From Magnolia sinica (Eukaryota; Streptophyta; Magnoliopsida; Magnoliales; Magnoliaceae): a stretch of 64,000 bases of DNA. The notes beneath the pieces were generated by a model. It had not been told where the DNA came from. It saw nothing but the letters and a program-made list of their open reading frames with translations, and searched no databases. The translations under genes were made by a program, and so were the position numbers. The stretch covers positions 20,784,001 to 20,848,000 of the forward strand of contig NC_080581.1 of the NCBI RefSeq assembly GCF_029962835.1, given 5' to 3'. Shown here piece after piece: positions 1-11,199 of the stretch; position 1 is the stretch's first letter; every line of letters begins with the position of its first letter.

Positions 1-73
1 GTCCTATTCACCCCCCTCTAGGACATATTGGCATATTCCCACTTCAACTAAAGTAGTCTTCACTATCATTTCA
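1..73 (+). repeat. 3' end of the Copia 5' LTR
   Basis: This stretch matches about 7054-7126 almost base for base and ends in CA just before the primer-binding site. Only the end of the LTR is inside the window. Confidence 0.85.
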
Positions 74-92
74 ATTAGTATCAGAGTGGGTC
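74..92 (+). other. Primer-binding site (tRNA-Met type)
   Basis: Immediately after the LTR end the sequence reads ATTAGTATCAGAGTGGG, a slightly altered form of the TGGTATCAGAGC site used by most plant Copia elements to prime on initiator tRNA-Met. Confidence 0.75.
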
Positions 93-120
93 TCTCTTTA
101 AGGGCTTCACCGCCTAGAGA

Positions 121-1951
121 GTGATCTTGACTGAAGTTGGGAATATGGCTAAAGGAGAGGGCAAATTGGTCACTAGGCCTCCTTTATTCGATGGCTCAAA
201 TTACGCATACTGGAAGGCTAGGATGCACTACTTTCTGAGATCTTTGGATCATGATGTTTGGGATATAGTTAAAAGTGGATATGTACCACCATCTGAACAA
301 ATTGTACTTGATGGTGGCACAACCATCACAAAATCCAAACCCAAAGAGAAGTGGACAACGTTCGATAAAGAAAAATAAACTGCTGAAGCTAAAGATATGA
401 ACGCCATCTACTGTGCCATGTCCCAAGACATTTTCAATCAAATAAGTATTTGTGGGACATCTAAAGAAGCATGGGATCTATTGGAAACAACCCATGAAGG
501 CACAAGCACTATGAAGAGATCCAAACTACAACTACTGACCTCACAATTCGAAAGTCTCAAAATGGAAGAGCATGAGACCTTTATGGAGTTTTTCATAAAG
601 TTGAATATCATTTGCGACTCCAAGGGTGGATTGGGAGAGAAAGTTCTAGTACCGAAAATCTGTACGAAAATTTTAAGATCATTACCAGAACGGTTCAATC
701 CTAAAGTAAGAACCATTGAAGAGTGTAGGAACATAGACGAAATGAAAGTAGAAGAATTGGTAGGTTCCCTACAAACTTTTGAACTACACTTCAAACAAAC
801 CCAAAAATCCAAAACTACTATTCTAAAAACTTCAAAGAAAACAACAAATGAGGACAGTGGAAGTGAAAAAGATGATGAAGATGAGGAAGTGGCTTTGTTG
901 GCTCAATGATTCAAAAAGTTCTTTCAGAAAAATCGTGGCCGTCCATTTAAAGGAGGAAAGATAGACAACAGACCTTCTGTAGGTAAATTTGGCAAAAATG
1001 CCAAAGAACCACAATGCTATGCCTATCAGAAGTATGGACACCTGTTTACTGAATGCCCAAATAGAAAAACCAAGGGTAAGGCAATGGCTGTCACATGGGA
1101 TGATACAGAAGAGTCAAACTCAGAATCTAGCGACTCAGAGAGCGATGGAGATCAAAAATCTTTGAAAATTCTTATGGTCTCCACTGCTCCAATCATTCCC
1201 AGTGAAATTGAGAACGAAAAAGAACACCAAGCCACTGAATCATTTCCATCAGATAATGAGAAAACTGGAGAAGAAGAAGACTACAAGAAGCTTACAATCA
1301 ACTCTATATCCATAGCATCTACATCCTTAGAAGACTTGGAATGTCTGAAAATAAAAAAGAATTGCTGCAAAAAGATTTGGACAAACCTTGAAAATTAATA
1401 CACATTTAATCAATGATTTACAGCAATATCATTCAGACATTGATAAGTTAGAAAGAATCAATCTATCCCTAAAAACAGAATCATCAAAGCTTATTAAACA
1501 AGTTGAATTATTAAAAGATGAAAATGATCAACTCAAGAGTGAGAATCACAGACTCCATTTTGACTTAGAGAAATCCAAAAAATTTGCTGAAATAAATTAT
1601 AAATTTTTCCGGAGTGGTGAAAAACTAGAAAAGTTGTTTAGGATGGGAAGACGAGGAAAAGACAAGAGTGGCCTAGGGTATGATAAAACTAAGAAGAGAA
1701 CTGAAAATGCAGCACCAACAACTGAAAAATCTGCTACTTCAGGTAGTAATATGAGAACTACTCCAGTTTGTCATTTATGTGGTGATATAGGTCATTATAA
1801 GTTTGAATGCTTGACACCTAAAAGGACTTCACATAACTCCGGTCAAAATCATATTGGTCAATTCAAACCAGCCAGAGAAATACAGAATGTTAAAAGTCCA
1901 CCTAGGAGAAACACTCATCTATCACCACCTAAAATGAAAGACAGAATGTAG
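121..1951 (+). pseudogene. Copia gag relic (UBN2 type with zinc knuckles)
   Basis: The first residues contain FDGSNYAYWKARM, the signature start of plant Copia gag (DUF4219/UBN2 family). The following part has the gag core (KEAWDLLE, KLQLLTSQFESLKM, SLPERF). Two zinc-knuckle-like stretches follow near 1015-1060 and 1765-1812 (CHLCGDIGHYKFEC). An acidic, Ser-rich linker and a short coiled coil (about 1400-1570) separate them. In a live element this protein would form the cytoplasmic virus-like particle. It is a broken fossil with several interruptions. Confidence 0.85.
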
Positions 1952-2748
1952 GAATCATTGGATCAAGTGGGTGAGATAAACATGAAAAACTAAATCTACC
2001 ACAGCAAAGAATTCTGTCTCAAAATGGATAGTAAAAGAAAAACTGAATTGTCAAATAACTAACTCTATTCATATACCCTGAAATATCAAGCATGAAAAGA
2101 CAAGTCCAGGTCATGCATCTAGATCTGGATATTTGCTGAAATGATGCAATTTTTACTGAGCTCAAAATGATATATCTGAGGTTCCTCACCTTAATCTGTT
2201 GTATATAAACATTCTAATGTTTATAATTTTGATGTGTATAGTGATTGTACATAATTTTGCCATGTATACTATTGATTCAGAGAAATAGTAAAAGTATACA
2301 TGAAGGGTCGTCTGAATGCTGAAAATTGAAAATATTTATCTTTGATATATCTGTCGATAAGTCATTCTCGATTAATCGATAAAGGGTCAATATCATCGAC
2401 ACCTCTTTGGAATGTGAAGAGCCATATGATTAAGAATGATATTGAAGAAGGTCTCGATAACATCAGGAGAGTGACATCGATATCATCGAAAAACTGGTCG
2501 ATGATATCGACAGATGCCACCTAATATAAGGCGGTGGAGCACAAAAAAGGGACTTTTGTCTCAGGGTTTTCCTTTCCTCTTCCCTACTCGCTCCTATCAA
2601 CCGGACCACTCGGTGCCTAGTAAGACAGCCCTAAACGCTCCACAAATCCGGTAATACCCTTCAATACATTGAGATTCCATCTCCTTTTTGGGTCTTTCAT
2701 TTTCAGTCAGGCCTTGTCCTCTTTCCCACAATTCTTAAAATCTTCTTT

Positions 2749-3660
2749 TTGTCCAAATGGGAAAAGACAAATGGAAAAGCATCCGGACCAGGTAAGTCTT
2801 CGAGATCTGCCAGACAAAAAGTGCTAGCTCCAAAAGAAAGGGCAAGGGCCTCGGAACGTGGAACCCCCACAAAGCAATGCACGAGACAGAGTGGGTCCAG
2901 GTCTGGACACCCATCACCTCCTCCTGCTAGAGAAAGTCCACTTCCAGTTAAATACATGGGTAGAAAGCTCATTCATGAGAGGAAAGTAGACAGGGATTGT
3001 TTAAAACCATACAATCTAGAATCCCTGTTTGCTGCAATCGATTGGTTGCCCGTTCTCGACTTCAGTGGCCGTGTCATCTTGAGCGCACACGCAACTTTCT
3101 TGTTACCTATCACTCACCGGTATCTGATCCTCCATCAATCATGGTCTCTCTTGATGGTGATGATGTCCTTATCACTCCTGCCATAGTGGCAAACATCCTA
3201 GGGCTGGAAATGGCACCAGAAGGTCTCCTTGAAATGGACCTCGAAAATGTTGAAATTCTGTCCATGGTTACTAAGCACCTATGTCATGGTAGAGACATCC
3301 CTTGGTATCAAGGGAATGCGTTGAAATCTAGGTACATGGAACCACGATTTCGGGTTTTACACGGTATCTTCGCCACCAACATCTATCCTAGAAGTACCAA
3401 CCGGTTCGATCCATAGGTTTCATGACCATGAGAGTGTATTCAATTGCCAATGGGACAAAAATTTATCTTCCAACTCTGCTTGTCCACCAGTTGGTCTATG
3501 CCATTTACACGTCCCGGGATCTTCACCTACCATATCCCTGGATCATAGACAGGGTGTGCAATGCTATCGGCTTCCCAACAACCAATGATTCGGAACTTTC
3601 CCTCCAAATATTCAACAAAAATAACATTCGGAGGATGACCTGAAGTTCCATAAATATCCC
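2749..3660 (+). pseudogene. Plant transposon-protein-like ORF relic in the Copia element
   Basis: The residues around 2990-3640 (LDGDDVLITPAIVANILGLE, GRDIPWYQG, a leucine-rich stretch ending LPYPWIIDRVCNAIG) resemble the domain annotated in many plant repeats as putative plant transposon protein (PF20167 as I recall it). It is preceded by a basic, Ser/Pro-rich N-terminal part. It lies where long Copia elements carry an extra ORF after pol, but pol is absent here. No biochemical role is known to me. The ORF is broken. Confidence 0.5.
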
Positions 3661-4234
3661 AAGGATCTAGAGGAAGGCACTTAAGAAGAAGTAGCAGGAG
3701 GTGAAGGAGATGCTCCCACTACAGAGACTGGAATGGCTGGGGAAGAGCCGCCTGTACCCCATCAAGTTCCATCTACATTAATGACTGGGTATGCAAAGCG
3801 GTTCAAGCTGCATCAAGATAGAATTGGGGCGATCCAGCGCGATGTCGCTCAATTGAAAGAGTCTGTTGATACACGACTCACTGTCTTAGAACGCATGGTC
3901 CATGGAGTGCAGCAGACTGTGCAATAGTTGGTTGATATACCCACTTGCCGGCGTGACGACACGACACCATCTTCCTCGGCTCCATAAGCACTGGTCTCTA
4001 GATGCTGTCACATACACTTCACTCTTATCTCTGCATATGAACATCATTATCTTTTTGGATGTTCTGCGCTCTCATGAGTGTATGTGATAACTCACAAACC
4101 TGCACAGTCTAAATAGTTTTTTTTTTGTGTGTTGCCCATTGATGGGCTAAAAACTAATGGTTGAGTTTGGATGCCCATGAATGGGGTTGGAAATTTTGTT
4201 GGGATAACTGTTAATCTACTGTCAAACTTGGGTA

Positions 4235-4304
<70 letters not shown>

Positions 4305-4869
4305 TTTTGGATATTTGTGGATATGACTGTGTATAATTCACGTCTTTATTGCCATGATTATGTTTTATGATCTCCTGGTTTGTCTAGTCCATGTTATGTG
4401 GAATGCATGTAATATTTTTTATTATCTGCTTATATCACTGCTATGTTTGGACTGTTTTGCATACATAGTCTCTGAAAAAGATGTCTAACTCACTGTATTC
4501 ATCATTATACATCTATCTTTTATATATGTATGCTCTCTGCATGTTGGTTCTCCCAAATTGCTTTTACTTCAGTCAATATCAACTGCTATCTTTGTTAATG
4601 ACTGACAAAAAGGAGGACAATGACTCAAACACCCCAAGAAGAAAATTGCATATCTACTTGAATCGTGATGCAGGTGTTAGGGGGAGAAGCTGCACTAAGA
4701 TAGGGGGAGTTTGCAGTCAAGGGGTGCAGCTTCTGAATGTATTATGTATATGACATTGTTAAAATTGTAAAATTGTGTAAAGTGCATGTACACACAATTT
4801 AGGATGTCAGTATAAAAGCTGTTATAGGGTGTTTTGGTATTTTGTCACGTAATTGACAAAGGGGGAGAT
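3661..4869 (+). other. Non-coding 3' internal region of the Copia element with polypurine tract
   Basis: A short coiled-coil-like ORF remnant (about 3733-3927) follows the previous relic. The rest is AT-rich and carries a long AT microsatellite. The region ends in AAAGGGGGAGAT, a polypurine tract directly abutting the 3' LTR at 4870. Confidence 0.65.
4241..4302. repeat. (AT)n microsatellite
   Basis: About 60 bases of alternating A and T, with one short interruption, inside the 3' non-coding part of the Copia element. Confidence 0.95.
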
Positions 4870-7126
4870 TGAAAGTGCCCTGGTTTGTCAATTAGCGTGA
4901 GTGTTGAGTTAGCTAGACAGCAGAGCCTCATGGGAAGATCAATTCAAAGCGTTTGCCTCAACCGGATGTGTGAAAGCTCACCACAGGTAAATCTAAGCCT
5001 CACATCGCATGTCCTAAAACACCAGGTAAATAAAACCCTTAAAATAAATTAGAACATCATAAGATTTTTAAGTTAAGAAAACTTTTTCAAAATCAGAAAA
5101 TCTCTAAGTTTTCTTGCTCTATCAATTTATCGATAACAGGTTCGATAAAATTGAGATGTGCTGTCGATGTCCTTGAAAGCTCAATCGATAAAATCGAATG
5201 AGGACATAAAGTGTCCAGTAACTACATATACATCTGGATGAAATTATCGATGTATCGATACCCCTATCGATATTATTAATATTTGAATCTTGAGTTTATC
5301 GAAGTAAACTCGATATAATCGACAACAGAGTATTTGTGTCCTTATTTTTATAGGAAAATCATGAAGACCTTCGATATATCGAAGCAACCTCGATATCCTC
5401 GGAATTCAAATATCGATGATATCGGAGGTCCTTCGATGATATCGATCTTGGACATAGTCTTTCCAGCAATTATTTCCAGATAGTTTATCTATGATCGGGG
5501 GTCACTCGATAGAATCAATATTCAAATATTGATGATATTGGTACGGTTTCGATGGCATCGAATGGGGACAAAAACTGTCCAGCAAGCTTAAACGAAAATC
5601 CCTTGAATTTATCGATGCCTCAACATAGTTATCGATATCATCAACATTTAAATTCCGATGATCTCGAAGGTCCCTCAGTCATTCTTGTAAACTTGAAATA
5701 TTTCATAGTAAGTCTCTCTCATTTTCAATTATTGAGGAATCAAAACTCGCATCGATGAAATCAGAGTTTGAAATTCGATAACATCGACACGTGGTTCAAT
5801 TCCCTCGACCAGCTGGAAATAGGTTTCAAAAGCATATGACATTTGAGTTTGTGTCATCGAGCAGACCGTCGATGATATCGAGAGTATATGCTCGATGATA
5901 ACGACCCTGCTCAATGATATCGAACTCTGTCATAAATGTGACCGTTTTATATCCATTGAAACCTTTTGCCTATATAAAGAGGACTTGTCTATTATTGCTA
6001 GTAGAGAAAGAAGAGAGTGCTTTTGAGTGTTTTACGTTAGATCATATACCCAAAGTCCTTTCTCTCACGGGAGTTCATCCTCCAATCCACCCTCATTATT
6101 GATATTCAATAGAGTGGATTGGGGAATGAACTTCCACTTCCAAGGATCCTCCAGCTACCATCTTAATGGCAAATCATTAAGCTGGGATGCCTTGAATGCA
6201 TAGATGATTGGAATCACTCTATCTCGTTCATAGGAAAATATCTTGAGAGTATGATTCCATTATAACCTTTACCCAACCCGTCGCCATGCATTGGTACATC
6301 TTCTGAGTTGTGGATTAAGGAAGTAAACGACTCTTCATCAACAAAGGAGGAGATCTTCTACAACGAGTAAAAAGGGACTCATCTGCTTATCTGCAAGTTA
6401 TCAAAGTCCAGAGGACCCTTGTGATCATTCTTTTTTAGGATTGGGTCTAAGGTGTTTCTCACCCTTGCAAGTCCTCTAGGAGGCCTCTGGCAGGAGTGTA
6501 CGTGGTGGGTGCGTTGTGTTGACCCTTGTTCGTGAGAGCATAAACAGTGAGGTTCCTTGTGTGGATCCTTGTCCAGTGTGCATAAAATTGGGTGCTATGT
6601 GTTGACCCTTGCTCAGGGAGCATAAACACTCAGCCTAGGTTTAGGTTGTAAAGGTTGAAGGTGAACTTAATTTAAAACCTTAGGTTTGAGGTGAACCGTT
6701 GTAAACCTCCTTGGTGAAATCCGGTACACTCAAAGGTTGAGTGCGGTTACCGGGAGTGGAGTAGACAAGTAGTTGAACCACTATAGAAATGACTATGTTT
6801 GAGATTGATATTTATTTGCTTGTGTGATTTCCTTCTATATTTTCATTTCCGATTATCTAAGATCACACCTCATACACACACACAGTCATATCCATCATAA
6901 ACTAGTTTGTATATTATTCATCTCTAAAATAGTTTGTGATTGGATCCTCTATAGGGCTTGGATGCCTGTAGAGTTACTTTTGACTAATCCTAATCTATGC
7001 TTCCTATTAGGATTAGTGTGATAGGATTTTAAATTGGCATAAAATATTAAAAAGTCCTATTCACCCCCCTCCAGGACATATTGGCATATTCCCACTTCAA
7101 CTAAAGCGGTCTTCACCGCCATTTCA
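4870..7126 (+). repeat. Copia 3' LTR (2,257 bp)
   Basis: It begins TGAAAGTGCC right after the polypurine tract and ends ATTTCA, matching the 5' LTR tail at 73. The U3 part (about 5110-5930) is packed with ATCGAT-type dyad motifs. A TATA box at 5971 marks the likely start of R. The sequence after 7126 (CAATA) is the right flank. Confidence 0.85.
5971..5978 (+). promoter_or_regulatory. TATA box of the Copia LTR promoter
   Basis: TATATAAA stands about 1.1 kb into the 3' LTR, right after the dense ATCGA-motif block. This is the expected place for the U3/R boundary. Confidence 0.6.
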
Positions 7127-7592
7127 CAATACATTCACTTGGGCATTTCATCAAAATATGAGCATCGATAGAGCAATATGTTCACTTAGGCATTTCATCA
7201 AACATGTGAGCGTCAATAGAATAACACATGCAATCACGTAGGCATCTCATGAAACATGTGAGCATGCATAGACAAGCAATCACACATATTATAATCAAAC
7301 ACAAAATATGAACATGCTAGCTATTTACAAATCATTCACCACAAGAAATCATTAACTACGACCCTCAAGGGTTGATAAATAGAAACCTAGGCATAATGGT
7401 CCGCACCTCTAAGAAGAAATCTTCGATTTTTAGCTCCTAGGGTTAGAGATTTGGGAAAAATCATCAATTCCTAAATCAAAATCAAGAAAAACATCATTAA
7501 TGACTAGAAATCTATACTAGGTTGCTTAATTGAAGGGTAATATATAATTCTTACCTCTGGTTATTGGCATGGGTGGATTTGGTGGAGGTTTG
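7127..7592. other. Older repeat DNA, target of two LTR elements
   Basis: No coding potential is visible. Short phrases such as GGGCATTTCATCAAA recur three times between 7140 and 7250. The style suggests an older Gypsy LTR or leader on the minus strand. It is interrupted by the Copia element on its left and Athila-like element A on its right; it appears to resume at 19311. Confidence 0.4.
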
Positions 7593-9229
7593 TGTTCACA
7601 ACCCCAAGTGTAGGGTCACGATGTAGTAATAATCTCGGTGAGATTGAGGTCGAATCCACAGAGACTAATCTTATGTGTCTATTCTAAAAGTACTTAGAAT
7701 CAAAAATAGGAGAAGATCTAACCTAAATCAGGAAAGTAGGGAGTAATTGTGAGATGATGAAATTAAAAACTTAAGAATTTAAAGGTGGGAACTAGGGTTT
7801 CCAAGGATCCACTTGTAGCAATTAAGAAACTACCTTGTATGATTCAATAGATCTAACTGGAATCAGAGTCTTATCTTATCTAGTTGAATAAAGGAGAGAT
7901 TAGTCAGATCTGTGAACTTCTCATGGATCTAATCATCAATAGATGAGAGTTGTGGAGATTTGGAAGTGATTCCATCACCTAACCATGCCTAGGAGACAAG
8001 GCGAACAACAAGATTTACCAATCCCACAACCAAATATAAGATAATTATGAAAGGAAGGATTCCATCATCCTACCATGCCCAAGGGATGATGGTGAATAAC
8101 GGGTCTTACTAAGTTCATAATCTCAAATCATAAAAGAAGATATTCAAAGCGATTGCAGATCTAGTATAGTTTGTTATAACAAACCATTAATAACTAATAA
8201 TATTCCTTATAATTAAACTAGAATCCAAGAGAGTTCAACAAAATATGAATCAAAACAAAGTAAACATCCCAATCACGTTATAGGCTTCACCCTTAGCCCT
8301 AGCTAAGAGATCTAGCCAACCATAGACATGATTGGATTAAAAACCCTAGAAGAAAGCATTAAAAACTAAGGAGAAGGGAAGAAGAACTCTTGGGAAGCGG
8401 CTCCGCCCTTTTGTTCTGTTCCTCCAAACCCTAGATATCCTAGAAAGACTTAGGAAACCCTTATTTATAAGCAAATTTTTGTAAAATCACAAGACTGGAT
8501 CAAATTTACGCGGTCCGTGTAACGCCTTCGATGTCATCGAACACCCCTTCGATGTCATCGAACACCCTTGATGTCATTGAAGGGGTTTGAATCCGAAAGT
8601 TGTGCCTTTTCTTGTTTAGCACCGTGTAAGTCTTTGTGTCATCGAATCGTCCTTTGATGTCATCGAGCAAAGCTTCGATCCATCGAACTGGTCTTCAAGT
8701 CATCGAAAATGTATCTAAAATAGTCCAACAAGTTACCTCAATTCTTCAATAAATTTGATGCCATCAAGCAGTCTTTAATGTCATCGAGCACCTTCCTTCG
8801 AGTCATCAAACATGTCTTCGATTGATCAAGAAAAGCACCCAATATGTCCAGCAACCAACTCAATTTTTCCTCATAAATTCGATGTCATCAACCAATGTTC
8901 AATGTTATCGAATGGTTCTTCGATGTCATCAAACGGTTCTCGATGGCACAGTCTTTGTGATTTCTGCGCTTGTTATTTCGACTTCCTTCCTTCTCCACTT
9001 AGTTTTCTTGGATCTTAGGAACTTGAAATCTTCAATCTTGGTCTCCACAGGTCCATTTTTTACCTTGGTGACTTTTGAGCACTAAATCCATGCTTTTAGC
9101 ATTCTTTTTAATCCAAGCTCTTAAATTCACCTTGCAACACAAAGACATGTAAAATATACCATTGAGCCATATTATGTTTATAAAAACAAGAAATAAATGG
9201 AGGATAATATGCAATATTTGACCCTCAAC
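7593..9229 (-). repeat. Left (3') LTR of Athila-like element A
   Basis: It starts TGTTCACAACCCCAAG, which reads on the minus strand as an LTR end, and stops near CCCTCAAC. It shares with the LTRs of element B a conserved block next to the outer end (GGTCGAATCCACAG) and a pair of imperfect direct repeats around ACCATGCC. A cluster of TTCGATGTCATCGA motifs fills 8520-8940. Confidence 0.8.
8462..8469 (-). promoter_or_regulatory. TATA box of LTR promoter, element A
   Basis: The minus strand reads TATAAATA here, downstream (in minus-strand sense) of the TTCGATNNNATCGA cluster, as expected for U3 followed by R. Confidence 0.5.
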
Positions 9230-9990
9230 TCCCAACCAGCATTTTGCTAGTCCTGAGAAAAATATGCAATAAATAATCTTCAATCTTAAGTTCAAAAATC
9301 ATTCTTTAGAAAATAATCTTTTGTGCAATCAAGTATGAATGAGTAGAATGGAATCTTGAAAATTTAGAGCCGAATTAACTATGCAATTAATCAAGTAGGT
9401 TCTTTATCAATTAAATCAGAATGGAAGTTCAAATATCAAGTTTTCTAATGTGCTTGGTGAAAATAAATTTACTTCTTAGAAGACTATTTTTGTTTCATAA
9501 TGTTAGCCATGTTCATCATATTGAGATTAGTGGAAAACTCAAGTACTAATTCCAAACCTATCCCCTTTTTCATTCTATTTCTAGTTTTTAATTATATATC
9601 AACAGTCACCATTATTTATTCCTCTTTTTCAGACATTACATCCTTTTCAAAGACATTTTTCATTCCCCTCAGAGATGTTGTCATTCTACAGTGATATTTT
9701 ACTTAGATGATCAAGCTCCAAAATTTAAAATCTAATCTCTCTTCTCATCATACTCAACGTAGTCTTAAATACACAATTTCTTGTTTTCCAAACAGATTTT
9801 AACTCAAAATCTTGAAAAATTGTCAAAAATTTTGCTCAAAACTGAGAGGACACTGATTAGGTCGCCTAATCCCCCACACCCCTCACAAAAATTCTACATT
9901 GTCCTCAATATACAAGAAATAAGCATGTAATGCAAAAGAGGTAACGAAAATAAAAGAGATGGTGTTGGAAAGATAATACCTAGAAGAAGG
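9230..9990 (-). other. 3' internal non-coding part of element A
   Basis: It begins CCCAACCAGCATTTTGCTAG, matching the bases just inside the left LTR of element B. A second matching block lies near 9860-9975 (ACATTGTCCTCAAT, GAGCATGTAATGCA-like). No coding sequence is seen. Confidence 0.65.
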
Positions 9991-10434
9991 AATTTTAAAA
10001 CTTTTCTATGGATCTCAGCATAAAATGGGTTAGTACAAAATGAAACACTGTTGAGCCATAAAATAAAGGAGTAAAGAATGAATCAGAAAAGAAAGAATGG
10101 AAGAAAGTTTCATGAAGAGTTGTGAAGAGAAAAGCAGGATGATAGGAAAATTTTTGGCATTTGCACCAACCCGCGAAAAAGGTGTTGATTGCGCAGGTCG
10201 GCGTAGGAGTCCCCTCAGTTGTACGCACTTGTACAAGTTAAAGTCAGGTTAAATATGATGTACCTGTTGTGCCAGGCTGCGCAACAGTGTAGTGTTGTGC
10301 GGACCCGCGCAAAGGGGAATGAGGTGTTGCGCGGGCAGGTCCAACAACGATTTGGGAATGCTAACATGGATGACTGAGATTTGATGAAAGCGGGCCTACG
10401 ACATGGATTTCGAGGGTTCACATGTGTGGAAGCC

Positions 10435-10441
10435 TATAAAT
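10435..10441 (+). promoter_or_regulatory. TATA box of the Tat-like 5' LTR
   Basis: TATAAAT followed by a pyrimidine-rich ACTCTACTCCCCCTCTC. It lies about 550 bases before the primer-binding site, which fits an LTR promoter with R and U5 between. Confidence 0.5.
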
Positions 10442-10988
10442 ACTCTACTCCCCCTCTCATTTGCACACATTGAAGTTTTGAGGAAGATCAAAGCTCCGGA
10501 GAAAAAGAGAAGACTGAAGGTATCAGAGGAGAAGGGAAGGAGAAAGGGAGGACTTCACTCCAGGCCACGCAACACCATGTTGTTGCATGCGCCTACACAA
10601 CAACATGCTGTTGTGTAGCCATCAATGCCTGAGGAGTTGAAATGCTGCTGAAATCTCTAGTTTAGCCTTCGCAGTCTTTGGTCTTCCTTTTGTGCGAGGA
10701 TATGAGCTCAAGAAGGAAATATCAGATGATCGAATTTGCACAATAATCCTCTTGATGAGATGATTAATTCGCAAGCCGAAATGCTGCTAGATTTGATACC
10801 TAGATTCGATATTCGAACTCTTGCGATTTCTGTATTTCAATAATCTATCTTAGAATTAAGGGAAATCAAAGGATGTAAATGAACTCTGCATAAATAAATA
10901 TGATGATTGTTCTCCATACACTCTCTCTGTTATGGTTGAATAAGATAGTTTCCAAAATTGAATGCATTTATTTCTTGTCGAAACAAAA

Positions 10989-11007
10989 TGGCGACTCTGC
11001 GGGAGAC
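10989..11007 (+). other. Primer-binding site (Ogre/Tat type)
   Basis: TGGCGACTCTGCGGGAGA closely resembles the TGGCGACTCYGCTGGGGA site of Ogre/Tat elements, thought to pair with a tRNA-Arg. A second partial copy, ATGGCGACTCTCAAC, occurs at about 11082. Confidence 0.65.
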
Positions 11008-11199
11008 TTATATTATTTAACATTAACATTGAGGCGGTTATGAGGACTTTTGTCATAGTTTGGCATCGAAAGATGCCAAAATGGCGACTCTCAACATCCT
11101 CCGCTTCATCTCTAAGATAGAATGTTTTGTCACTGGGATATTAATTTCAATTTTATACTTTGGTTGAAGGTAAGAAGACAAAACTGTAAGTTACATTTA

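Larger units (their letters stand above)
1..7126 (+). mobile_element. Copia LTR retrotransposon, pol-less, 5' end cut by window edge
   Basis: The last 73 bases of the 5' LTR reappear at the end of the 3' LTR (about 7054-7126) with few differences. Between the LTRs lie a tRNA-Met-type primer site, a Copia-type gag relic, a second plant-specific ORF relic and a purine tract. I found no integrase, reverse transcriptase or RNase H motif in any frame, so the copy looks non-autonomous. Long LTRs (about 2.26 kb) plus an extra ORF after gag suggest the SIRE/Maximus side of Copia; that placement is inference. The element is broken, with several interruptions in each coding part. The 5' flank lies outside the window, so target-site duplication cannot be tested. 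Confidence 0.85.
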
